Positions 1 through 5,521 of a stretch of 6,422 nt of DNA are shown piece after piece. Each line of letters begins with the position of its first letter. The stretch's first letter is position 1. The DNA comes from Nocardia sp. (lineage in GTDB: Bacteria; Actinomycetota; Actinomycetes; Mycobacteriales; Mycobacteriaceae). The notes below the pieces were generated by a model. That model did no database searches. It worked only from the letters and a program-made list of their open reading frames with translations, and was not told the DNA's origin. The stretch covers positions 1 through 6,422 of the forward strand of contig JAFMQT010000277.1 in the NCBI GenBank assembly GCA_017354515.1, written 5' to 3'. Made by a program: the position numbers and the translations under genes.

Positions 1-67
1 ACTCCGCCGATGATGTGTCCTTGCTCACAAATCACTCCTTCAACCGCCCGTCCAGGGCAATACGATC

Positions 68-670
68 ATGGATCGCCCGGACTTACACGGTTGCCATGAC
101 ACCCCCGCCTTCGGCATTTCATCATGGATCGACTGGAAATCCAGCAACGGCAGCGACCTGCTCACGGATTCGAGAAATAACGAAGGTTCAGCCACCCTCA
201 TCCTCATCGTCGGAATTATCGCTCTACTGTGCATCCCGGTGTTCGCAGTGCTCATGCACTGGAAGCTGTCGATTGAGCTCTACCCGGACGGTGTCCGCCG
301 ACCCTTCAATTTCCCGTTCATTACCGGCGGGGATCTGTTCGTCCCCTGGGACGACATCGAATCTCTCGCCGTGGGGGTCTTCCGGGCCAATGCCCAGTCG
401 AGCCCCAACCCCGCCATCGACATTCACCTGAAAACGCCGAGACCGCCGGCGCGCAAGATCTTCGACACCCCCGACCGGGCAACACTTCCGGTGTATGCCG
501 TTGCCGCCGAAAACAATACGGTGCTGGCGGTGATGCGGATCCTGCTGTCGGACCCCCGCTCACGTCAACTACTCGCCCGCCCGGACGCACCGGAATGGTT
601 CACCGCACCACCACTGTCCGAGCAGTACGAATTATCCACGAGCGCGGCACAACTCGGTGGTTCGTCATGA
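68..670 (+). CDS. Single-pass membrane protein with PH-like soluble domain
   Basis: Two hundred residues, family not recognised with certainty. Residues 1-40 are polar. Residues 43-64 form one strong hydrophobic helix (LILIVGIIALLCIPVFAVLM). The rest looks like a small beta-rich domain: alternating strands around LSIELYPDGV (67-76), a VPWDDIESL segment (92-100), IDIHLKT (117-123), then a helix with DPRSRQLLARP near the end. A membrane anchor followed by 'P-D-G...W-D-D-I' strands resembles small actinobacterial membrane proteins carrying a bacterial PH-like domain; that assignment is inference. No other ATG, GTG or TTG lies in frame between the stop at 11-13 and the membrane helix, so ATG 68 is the only conventional start; AGGG at 54-57 could be its ribosome binding site. 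The stop overlaps the next start as ATGA, indicating translational coupling with the LpqN-like gene. No catalytic motif is visible. Confidence 0.72.
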   Translation: MDRPDLHGCHDTPAFGISSWIDWKSSNGSDLLTDSRNNEGSATLILIVGIIALLCIPVFAVLMHWKLSIELYPDGVRRPFNFPFITGGDLFVPWDDIESLAVGVFRANAQSSPNPAIDIHLKTPRPPARKIFDTPDRATLPVYAVAAENNTVLAVMRILLSDPRSRQLLARPDAPEWFTAPPLSEQYELSTSAAQLGGSS

Positions 671-1401
671 ACGCCGCAGGTGGAGCATCGCTCCCGACCG
701 TGCCCGAATACCTGAACACCGCAGGTGCGAGATACGAACCGATCACCGCCGAAGGACCCGGAACACCGGCAATCAACTGTTTCCCGCGGCAGGGGTGGCG
801 GCGTGTGACGCGAGAATTGTTCCCGAACGCATTCGGTGTCTGGGCGCTACCACCGCAGCCGGATTCCAATTGGCTCGACAACTCGATACTGCTCGTCGGC
901 CACCTCACCGGAACATTCGATCCAGCAATGCTGCTCCGCTGCGCGGCAACCGACGCTCGACGCCTGCCACACTGGCACGAAGAACGGTTCAGCACCGACA
1001 ATTACGACGGGTTCGAGTCGGTGTCGATCACCGGAACCTATGTCGCCGAGTCGTTCACATTCTGGTCGTTCACGCGGTATCTGCTCGTCGAAACCACCAA
1101 CGGCCACTACTGGATTCAGCTCACCACCACACTACGAGCACGCGACGGCGTGGACCCCAGCCCGCAAGTCCCGCGACTGATCATTCGCGTTCCCGCCGAT
1201 GCCGCGCCCTCACCCCAGCAATTCGCGGCGAACCGGTCCTCCCCCGCACCGCCGGCCGCCGACGAGCCGACCGCGACCAGCGAGGCGTATCGACGGCCGA
1301 CCCCACCACCGCCAACAGTCGGCCCCACCGACCTGCCGGACGACTGGGACGACGACAACCACTACTACCTCCGCAACAGGAAGACCGGCTGGACGCAGTG
1401 A
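667..1401 (+). CDS. LpqN/LpqT-like protein with proline-rich C-terminal tail
   Basis: The 244-residue product resembles the Lpp-LpqN family of mycolata. The domain spans about residues 10-176: a GW element near 43, a long strand with NSILLVGHLTG (72-82), FDP followed by a helix (84-99), DGFESVSITGTY (114-125) and a terminal strand RLIIRVPA (170-177). Family members are usually lipoproteins, but this start gives no signal peptide or lipobox cysteine, so this copy is probably cytoplasmic. The bound partner or ligand is unknown. Residues 178-222 are Pro/Ala-rich, ending in PTPPPPTVGP. The last 22 residues contain LPDDW, an acidic run and YYLRNRKTGW. The frame is open from 595, but ATG 667 is preferred because it overlaps the upstream stop as ATGA. 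The stop overlaps the next GTG as GTGA, so three genes appear co-translated. The family call rests on recalled pattern only. Confidence 0.65.
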   Translation: MNAAGGASLPTVPEYLNTAGARYEPITAEGPGTPAINCFPRQGWRRVTRELFPNAFGVWALPPQPDSNWLDNSILLVGHLTGTFDPAMLLRCAATDARRLPHWHEERFSTDNYDGFESVSITGTYVAESFTFWSFTRYLLVETTNGHYWIQLTTTLRARDGVDPSPQVPRLIIRVPADAAPSPQQFAANRSSPAPPAADEPTATSEAYRRPTPPPPTVGPTDLPDDWDDDNHYYLRNRKTGWTQ

Positions 1402-1619
1402 CCAAATCCGTGGGGTGCTACCGGACACGTTACGTCGTGTCCGAATTCCTCAGCACCGCACGCGCATGCCTGTCGGTCGGCCGTTTCGACCGCCTGACGA
1501 TCACCCTCGAATCATGGAAGAGCAGCGCCGAGGCCTACGCCGATCCGAGCCTCACCCCCGACGGCGCAGACCTGCACTACCTCGACGAGCCCGAAGACGT
1601 ACCCGACCCTCGGCTATAG
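1398..1619 (+). CDS. Small protein of unknown function (73 aa)
   Basis: The proposed start is GTG 1398, overlapping the stop of the LpqN-like gene as GTGA. The frame has a strong G/C third-position preference throughout, which supports real coding. The product has three cysteine- or basic-residue-containing segments in the first 30 residues, then TITLESWKSSAEAYADP (34-50) and an acidic end with DEPEDVPDPRL. No known domain is recognised. The SW-x(2)-SAE-x-YADP stretch only loosely recalls the C-terminal helix of some small antitoxins, which is too weak to name it. The last codons lie in the left copy of an imperfect direct repeat whose partner lies beyond the vapBC array. The original C-terminus of this gene may therefore have been altered when the array arrived. 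It could be a truncated relic, though the start overlap argues that it is still translated. Confidence 0.55.
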   Translation: MTKSVGCYRTRYVVSEFLSTARACLSVGRFDRLTITLESWKSSAEAYADPSLTPDGADLHYLDEPEDVPDPRL

Positions 1620-1624
1620 CCAAC
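1590..1624 (+). repeat. Left copy of direct repeat flanking the vapBC array
   Basis: Block CCCGAAGACGT-A-CCCGACCC (1590-1609) matches 3744-3763 at 19 of 20 positions. A second block, ATAGCCAAC (1616-1624), recurs exactly at 3777-3785. The two blocks are separated by 6 nt here and 13 nt in the right copy. This copy spans the end of the 73-residue gene and its stop codon. The orientation is the same in both copies, and about 2.15 kb with all three toxin-antitoxin modules lies between them. Confidence 0.6.
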
Positions 1625-1631
1625 CGGGAGA

Positions 1632-1669
1632 ACATGCGCATGTCATGTGCATGTACAGTAGGGGCATGT
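1632..1669 (+). promoter_or_regulatory. vapB1 promoter and operator cluster
   Basis: A perfect 12-bp palindrome ACATGCGCATGT lies at 1632-1643. The half-site GCATGT occurs at 1638, 1649 and 1664; the first two are 11 bp apart, about one helical turn, and the last covers the vapB1 start codon. TACAGT at 1654-1659 fits an actinobacterial -10 element and ends 6 nt before ATG 1666. Transcription would then begin at or next to the A of the start codon, giving a leaderless mRNA. No convincing -35 is seen. Ribbon-helix-helix antitoxins typically bind such repeated half-sites, so autoregulation by VapB1-VapC1 is the likely mode; this is inference. Confidence 0.6.
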
Positions 1670-1905
1670 CCGTTGCCATTCAGATCAAAGACGTTCCCGA
1701 GGAAGTGCGGGATGCGATCGCGGCCCGGGCCGCCGCCCGAGGGCAATCGACCCAGGTCTATCTGAGGGGCTTGCTCGAGAGGGAATTCCAGGCCGAACGC
1801 AACCGACATCTCCTCGAGAGCCTGGTGGGGCACCGCACTCTGAAGATGAGCCCGGACGAAGTCGTCGACGATATTCGCGCCGGGCGTGAGGGCGACGACG
1901 AGTGA
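1666..1905 (+). CDS. vapB: VapB1 antitoxin, FitA-like ribbon-helix-helix
   Basis: The 79-residue antitoxin would neutralise the adjacent PIN-domain RNase and repress its own operon. Residues 3-8 (VAIQIK) form the expected beta strand for DNA contact. They are followed by the two helices PEEVRDAIAARAAARG and STQVYLRGLLEREF, the typical FitA/VapB spacing. Residues 43-79 are the presumed toxin-wrapping tail, ending in an acidic stretch. The frame is open from ATG 1645, but ATG 1666 is preferred. It begins the conserved strand directly, and a -10-like TACAGT sits 6 nt before it, which places 1645 inside the promoter. The gene end overlaps vapC1 as GTGA, enforcing coupled synthesis with the antitoxin first. 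Confidence 0.88.
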   Translation: MSVAIQIKDVPEEVRDAIAARAAARGQSTQVYLRGLLEREFQAERNRHLLESLVGHRTLKMSPDEVVDDIRAGREGDDE

Positions 1906-2306
1906 TCGTCGTCGACGCGAACGTGATGGTGATGGCACTGTCCAGTTCGTCCGTACAAGGCGATACCGCTCGAGCCGCGATACTCGCCGACGACAGCTGG
2001 GCCGCTCCGGCGCATATGCCCCTGGAGGTGCTGCGCACCTTGCACAAGGCCGTCCTCGGCAACAAGCTCTCTGCCCAAGACGCCGATGCCGCCTTCGGTG
2101 CACTCACCGCGATGCAGATCGATTACGTCGGCACCGACACCGCACTGCTCCAGGCCGTATGGGCGGTACGCCACAACGTATCGGCATATGACGCAGCGTA
2201 TTTGGCCGTCGCGGCCATCTACAACGCCCCGGTTGTCACCTTCGACGCTCGATTCGCCAAGGCCGCCGAACAGGCGATGCCCGACATCCGCCTCACCCTG
2301 CTCTGA
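1902..2306 (+). CDS. vapC: VapC1 toxin, PIN-domain ribonuclease
   Basis: The 134-residue PIN-domain protein is predicted to be a magnesium- or manganese-dependent endoribonuclease that cleaves tRNA or rRNA when released from VapB1. The four usual acidic positions are visible: D5 in IVVDAN, E42 in MPLEVL, D97 in SAYDAAYLAVA and D115 in VTFDARF. Length and motif order match a complete VapC, with no sign of inactivation. The start is GTG 1902, overlapping the vapB1 stop as GTGA; the protein begins directly at the first strand, so the start is firm. The RNA target cannot be read from the sequence. Confidence 0.92.
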   Translation: MIVVDANVMVMALSSSSVQGDTARAAILADDSWAAPAHMPLEVLRTLHKAVLGNKLSAQDADAAFGALTAMQIDYVGTDTALLQAVWAVRHNVSAYDAAYLAVAAIYNAPVVTFDARFAKAAEQAMPDIRLTLL

Positions 2307-2320
2307 CGGGACCGCTGGAC

Positions 2321-2358
2321 GGATATACTTTCCAGGACGTTTATATATCCGATCGGAG
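2321..2358 (+). promoter_or_regulatory. vapB2 promoter, operator and ribosome binding site
   Basis: Inverted repeat arms GGATATA (2321-2327) and TATATCC (2344-2350) are separated by 16 nt, an arrangement suited to a VapB dimer pair. TATACT at 2323-2328 is a good -10 candidate, partly inside the left arm, so operator binding would block RNA polymerase. GGAG at 2355-2358 lies 4 nt before ATG 2363, so this module has a leader with a Shine-Dalgarno, unlike the other two vapB genes. This AT-rich patch stands out from the surrounding GC-rich sequence. Confidence 0.6.
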
Positions 2359-2362
2359 TGCC

Positions 2363-2578
2363 ATGACGAAAACCTTGATCGACATACCGGACGAACTGAT
2401 GGAACAAGCCAGGCAGATCACCGGCGGCGCGACGAAAACGGAGACCGTACGCACCGCCCTGCGACTGCTCGTCCGGCAGCAACAACAGCACGACGCCATC
2501 GCCTGGCTCGCCGATCACGAACCCTTCCTCACCGAGGAAGAGCTCGCCGAAGACAGCGAGCGGCAGCAACCGCGGTGA
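2363..2578 (+). CDS. vapB: VapB2 antitoxin (PF09957-like VapB family)
   Basis: The 71-residue antitoxin has the strand TKTLIDI (2-8), then PDELMEQARQITG and the diagnostic TKTETVRTALRLLVRQ helix (24-39). This is the pattern of the VapB family formerly called DUF2191, widespread in mycobacteria and relatives. Residues 40-71 are glutamine- and acid-rich and should wrap VapC2. A Shine-Dalgarno GGAG precedes the ATG. The stop overlaps the vapC2 GTG as GTGA. The sequence differs clearly from VapB1 and VapB3, so cross-neutralisation among the three modules is unlikely. Confidence 0.9.
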   Translation: MTKTLIDIPDELMEQARQITGGATKTETVRTALRLLVRQQQQHDAIAWLADHEPFLTEEELAEDSERQQPR

Positions 2579-3015
2579 CCTCAACGACCCGGGCCCTGTA
2601 TCTAGCCGATCACAGCGCAGTCTCCCGGATCCAGCGACACGAACCGGTACGGCAGGCATTCGAGCGGCTCAACACCGCAGCCGGAGTGATCTGCTCGTGC
2701 GCCGTCACCACCGACGAAGCCGCCTTCAGCGCCCGCAACCCCAGCGAACTCCACAAAATCCTGCAGATTTACACCGAAGCGTTCCGATACCTCCCGATGG
2801 ACCCGGCGATCGACCCCATCGTCCGGTCGATCCGGCAACAGCTCTGGTCCGTAGGCCAAGGACGCTCCGCCCAGGCCACCGACCTCCTCATCGCCGCGAC
2901 CGCGGTCCATTACGGCGCCATCGTCCTGCACTACGACAAACACTTCGAACTGATCTCCGCCGCGTACCCCGGTCTGCGACAGCGCTGGATCGTTCCACGC
3001 GGTTCGATCGGCTGA
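2575..3015 (+). CDS. vapC: VapC2 toxin, PIN-domain ribonuclease
   Basis: The 146-residue PIN protein belongs to the VapC subgroup whose C-terminus reads HYD...RWIVPRGS. Putative metal-binding acids are D12 (LADHSAVS), E48 (TTDEAAFSAR), D103 (TDLLIAATA) and D121 (HYDKHF). The first motif is ADHSA where most relatives have D-T-S-A, so H13 replaces the usual Thr; the acids themselves remain. Length is normal for the subgroup. The GTG 2575 start is chosen from the GTGA overlap with vapB2; the frame is also open upstream, but that part runs through vapC1 and vapB2. Predicted role: endoribonuclease held inactive by VapB2. Confidence 0.9.
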   Translation: MTSTTRALYLADHSAVSRIQRHEPVRQAFERLNTAAGVICSCAVTTDEAAFSARNPSELHKILQIYTEAFRYLPMDPAIDPIVRSIRQQLWSVGQGRSAQATDLLIAATAVHYGAIVLHYDKHFELISAAYPGLRQRWIVPRGSIG

Positions 3016-3050
3016 TCCCAGAGCGATCTCACCCCCTTCGGGGCCCACTC

Positions 3051-3076
3051 AGTATGACCGGCATACTTGCAGTATG
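3051..3076 (+). promoter_or_regulatory. vapB3 promoter and triple half-site operator
   Basis: AGTATG (3051-3056) and CATACT (3062-3067) form a perfect inverted repeat with a 5-nt spacer. A third half-site AGTATG (3071-3076) follows after 3 nt and contains the vapB3 start codon. CATACT also reads as a -10 (A at position 2, T at position 6) ending 6 nt before ATG 3074, so a leaderless transcript is likely. Binding of VapB3-VapC3 would cover both promoter and start codon. No ribosome binding site is seen. Confidence 0.62.
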
Positions 3077-3289
3077 CCTGACCTCACGACCATCAAGGTC
3101 CCGAAAGTCGTTCGCGACCGGCTGCAGCGAGTCGCGGCGTCCAAGGGACTCACCCTCGCGCAAGCGATCGACCAACTCCTGGACACCGCAGCGGCTCGAC
3201 CCAAACCGACCATCGGCGGTTACCGCAGTAATCGACCCTTGTCGGCCGAGGAGATCGACCAGGAACTCAGCACCGGGTTCGGGGCCTGA
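3074..3289 (+). CDS. vapB: VapB3 antitoxin, ribbon-helix-helix
   Basis: The 71-residue antitoxin opens with the strand LTTIKVP, continues with VVRDRLQRVAASKG and TLAQAIDQLLDTAA (a CopG/Arc-like pair of helices, residues 11-40), and ends in a tail with GGYRSNRPLSAEEIDQEL (48-65) expected to occupy the VapC3 groove. The start ATG 3074 gives the strand at the usual distance. Upstream sequence is an operator repeat with no ribosome binding site, consistent with leaderless translation. The stop shares one base with the vapC3 start (TGATG). Confidence 0.88.
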   Translation: MPDLTTIKVPKVVRDRLQRVAASKGLTLAQAIDQLLDTAAARPKPTIGGYRSNRPLSAEEIDQELSTGFGA

Positions 3290-3714
3290 TGGCCATCGTC
3301 GTCGACACCAGCGCGATCCTCGCGCTCTTCGACGAATCCTATGCCGAGCACGCACCGCTGGCTCAAATCGTGAAAGAAGGGGACGAGCACCTCATCGTGT
3401 CCCCCTTCGTCGTCGCCGAGGCCGACTCCATGCTCTACACCCGACTCGGATCACGAGCCGCCCGCGACTTCGCCTCCGACGTCGCCAGCGGCGCATACGA
3501 ACTCGCCGAATGGACCTCCAACCAGCACGCGGCCGCACTCGCGGTCACCGGCCGGTACGACGACGGCTATATCGGAATCGCGGACGCCTCCAATGTCGTC
3601 ATCGCCGATCGAGAACGCACCGACCGAATCATGACCCTCGATCAACGCCATTTCCGAACCCTCCGACCACTATGGGGATTCACCAACTTCGTCCTGCTGC
3701 CCTACGACGCCTGA
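3289..3714 (+). CDS. vapC: VapC3 toxin, PIN-domain ribonuclease
   Basis: The 141-residue complete PIN protein has predicted metal ligands D6 (IVVDTSAIL), E44 (SPFVVAEAD), D99 (GIADASNVVIA) and D118 (TLDQRHF). The C-terminus WGFTNFVLLPYDA completes the fold. It should act as an endoribonuclease controlled by VapB3. It starts at ATG 3289 overlapping the vapB3 stop by one base, starts exactly at the first strand, and shows no truncation. It is the last gene of the plus-strand array and converges on the GNAT gene, with a 140-nt gap holding the right direct-repeat copy. Confidence 0.92.
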   Translation: MAIVVDTSAILALFDESYAEHAPLAQIVKEGDEHLIVSPFVVAEADSMLYTRLGSRAARDFASDVASGAYELAEWTSNQHAAALAVTGRYDDGYIGIADASNVVIADRERTDRIMTLDQRHFRTLRPLWGFTNFVLLPYDA

Positions 3715-3743
3715 CACACCACGGCGTAAGCATTACGTGGGCA

Positions 3744-3785
3744 CCCGAAGACGTCCCCGACCCCAGGATGCTGCGAATAGCCAAC
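3744..3785 (+). repeat. Right copy of direct repeat, in a probable gene relic
   Basis: CCCGAAGACGT-C-CCCGACCC (3744-3763) and ATAGCCAAC (3777-3785) repeat the left copy at 1590-1624. In the matching frame this stretch reads APEDVPDPRM, parallel to EPEDVPDPRL at the end of the 73-residue gene, and the preceding CATTAC resembles CACTAC of the left copy. There is no start codon or ribosome binding site for a gene here. The 140-nt gap between vapC3 and the GNAT gene most likely holds a coding remnant. Confidence 0.5.
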
Positions 3786-3854
3786 GCACGCAACGTGAGT
3801 GAGGCCAAGGACCTGGAACGGACGACCGCCACCCCATTCTGCACACCGGAACGA

Positions 3855-4385
3855 TCACGGAATGCGAGTGACCCACTGCTGATAGTCGCCGACGGGCACC
3901 GACATCGGCTCGAATCCGGCACGTTCGAAGAGCAGCTCACTGGGGCGGTTCAGTCTGTGGATTGACGCGGTCACAACCGCGCAGCCCAACCCCAGCGATT
4001 CTGCCCTCTCGACAACGCAACTGCGCACTTGTCCGAGAGCCATGTCCGCGACGATTCCGCCACACCCACGCACCGCCAGGCCCACGGCGATTGCCGCGAT
4101 GTGCACAGCGACGAGCTCGGTGTCGGAAGAATCGAAGAGCAGGTGCGCAGCGGCCACGATCTCGTTTTCGGACTCGTCCCGCCCCACTACGAGCAGGTCA
4201 CCATTCTTCAGGCGCTTCGCACTTTCCCGGAAGTGGCTCTGCACCTCGTATTCCCAGGGTTTCGAATGCGGAAGCTTCCGACCTCCATCAGTTCGAGGCA
4301 GCGGGGTCGTGCACGAAAAGCCCTGCAAGGGTCGTGCATTCCGACGACTGGTGATCCTCTCCCATCGAATTGCCGACGCGGTCAC
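3855..4385 (-). CDS. GNAT-type N-acetyltransferase-like protein
   Basis: The 176-residue product likely transfers an acetyl group from acetyl-CoA to an unknown amine. Visible GNAT-like features are a basic N-terminal extension (to about residue 50), strands LLVVGRD and IVAAAHLLF, a pyrophosphate-loop-like AVRGCGGI (about 104-111), VVTASIHRLN (137-146) and the C-terminal LFERAGFEP, the motif where GNATs read 'FYEKxGF'. The loop is shorter and less canonical than the usual Q/R-x-x-G-x-G/A, so catalytic activity is not certain. An in-frame ATG exists at 4412, but GTG 4385 overlaps the xre stop as GTGA, the coupling used repeatedly in this window, and is preferred. Co-expression with the XRE-ImmA/IrrE protein suggests a functional pair, perhaps with the GNAT as effector. 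It converges on vapC3. Confidence 0.72.
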   Translation of the reverse strand: MTASAIRWERITSRRNARPLQGFSCTTPLPRTDGGRKLPHSKPWEYEVQSHFRESAKRLKNGDLLVVGRDESENEIVAAAHLLFDSSDTELVAVHIAAIAVGLAVRGCGGIVADMALGQVRSCVVERAESLGLGCAVVTASIHRLNRPSELLFERAGFEPMSVPVGDYQQWVTRIP

Positions 4386-5521
4386 CCGGCTCGCCGGTTG
4401 CTCGCCACCCACGCCTTCAGGTCCGCGGCACTCGGCCGGTCTCGTAATCGTTCGACGTAAGCGTCCGCGAATTGCTCATCGTCCGGTTCGGGAAAGTCGA
4501 TCTCGTCCACAGGGACATCGAGCACCCACGCAAGGTACTCGGGCGACACCGCACCGGCGTCGACTCGACGTTGCAGAGCATCGACTACGGCGAAGGGGAA
4601 GCGGCGAGCAGACGAATCCTGTTGCCGCACAGTAATCTCCTGCGCACCTCCCACCACTTCAGCATGGGTTCGAATCAGTTTCGGTGTCGATTCCTGCAGA
4701 GTGGCAGCGAAACTCGGTGGCACCTCGATGTGGAGCCCGTCCAGGCGATTCTTCAACGCCGCGGTCGAAACACCGGTTCGCCACAGGAAGTTCGCCAGGC
4801 CGCGCTCATCCATGCGATCCCAGCGCTCCCGCTTCACCACATCCTTCGGCAGCAGCAGTTCCGCCGCGAAACGATTGGCAGGCGCCTCATCCTTCTCGGC
4901 CGGCTCCGCGGTGGCGTTGTGATGTCCAAGCGCGAGATGCGCCAGCTCGTGCGCCAGGGACCAGTTGCTCCGAAACCAACTCGGCGTAGTGGCGAGCAGC
5001 ACGACGGCCCGCTCCCCGATCGTGAGCGAGTAGTCGGTCGTAAGACCCGGCAGGCGAACAACATCGACGCCCAACCGATCTTCCACCACCGCACCGAACG
5101 TCCTGACGAAATCCTCACCCAGGATTTCCCGCATACGTGCGACGCTGTCGGTCAGCGCCTGACTCGGGGGCGGGCCGTCAGGAAACGTCGCGTTGTAGAC
5201 GTCGACGACCCGCGCGAGGATCGCGTCGTCGCTGGAACGACCTGGGTTCGTAGAGACACGCAGGTTCGCATCCCAACTGTGCCGGGCGGCGATCTGGACC
5301 CGATGCGGATCCTCGTTGCCGGTAGCAAGCCAGTAAAGGTCCGCATCCAGCTCCTCGGCGATCATCGCCAGCTCGGACGACGAGAAACCCCGCTGGCCAT
5401 TCAGCGCGCGAGAGAGCGCATCGGGCTTCATACCCGCCCGCCCGGCGAGCACTCGCTGACTCATACCCGATGGCATCAACGACCGAATCCGGTCCCCCAC
5501 TGCAGTGAGCCTCTCGTCCAT
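4382..5521 (-). CDS. XRE-family regulator fused to ImmA/IrrE (M78) metallopeptidase
   Basis: The 379-residue fusion has three parts. Residues 6-68 are a helix-turn-helix of the XRE type (MSQRVLAGRAGMKPDALSRA, then a second pair of helices ending DLYWLATG). Residues about 95-265 are an ImmA/IrrE (COG2856) peptidase with zinc motif HELAH at 191-195 and EAPANRFAAELLLP at 212-225, where E212 is the likely third ligand. Residues 266-379 are an acidic extension of unknown role. Phage ImmA cleaves repressors and IrrE-type proteins respond to DNA damage or stress; here repressor and peptidase are one chain, so it may sense a signal and control its own operon. ATG 5521 starts just after a -10-like element and palindrome. 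Its stop overlaps the GNAT start. The peptidase motif is intact; the substrate is unknown. Confidence 0.9.
   Translation of the reverse strand: MDERLTAVGDRIRSLMPSGMSQRVLAGRAGMKPDALSRALNGQRGFSSSELAMIAEELDADLYWLATGNEDPHRVQIAARHSWDANLRVSTNPGRSSDDAILARVVDVYNATFPDGPPPSQALTDSVARMREILGEDFVRTFGAVVEDRLGVDVVRLPGLTTDYSLTIGERAVVLLATTPSWFRSNWSLAHELAHLALGHHNATAEPAEKDEAPANRFAAELLLPKDVVKRERWDRMDERGLANFLWRTGVSTAALKNRLDGLHIEVPPSFAATLQESTPKLIRTHAEVVGGAQEITVRQQDSSARRFPFAVVDALQRRVDAGAVSPEYLAWVLDVPVDEIDFPEPDDEQFADAYVERLRDRPSAADLKAWVASNRRAG

Noticed and set aside
65..131. ATCATGGATCG occurs twice, at 65-75 and 121-131, the second giving another possible ATG
   Set aside because: The ATG at 124 is in a different frame and reaches a stop after 18 codons; an 11-nt match alone is not evidence of a functional repeat.
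1645..1665. Upstream ATG giving VapB1 seven extra residues
   Set aside because: It lies within the operator and before the -10-like TACAGT; ATG 1666 starts directly at the conserved strand.
1552..2103. A 183-codon minus-strand frame over vapB1 and vapC1
   Set aside because: Arg-rich shadow of two genes with firm motifs; no promoter or ribosome binding site.
3033..3043. CCCC-TTC-GGGG hairpin after vapC2 as a terminator
   Set aside because: Only a 4-bp stem, with no T-tract; it could equally be chance in GC-rich sequence.
3719..3740. Imperfect hairpin (CCAC/GTGG plus GTAA/TTAC with a 3-nt bulge) between the convergent vapC3 and GNAT genes
   Set aside because: Right place for a bidirectional terminator, but the bulge, the short stems and the lack of a T-tract make it too weak to call.
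2697..3965. A 422-codon plus-strand frame spanning vapC2, vapBC3 and the GNAT gene
   Set aside because: It crosses five well-supported features, has Arg/Pro-rich shadow composition and lacks a ribosome binding site. Only the short EDVPDPR stretch near 3744 is of interest, as a relic.
4386..4412. Upstream ATG giving the GNAT protein nine extra residues
   Set aside because: The GTGA overlap at 4385 matches the other couplings in the window, and the extra residues add no GNAT feature. The choice is probable rather than certain.
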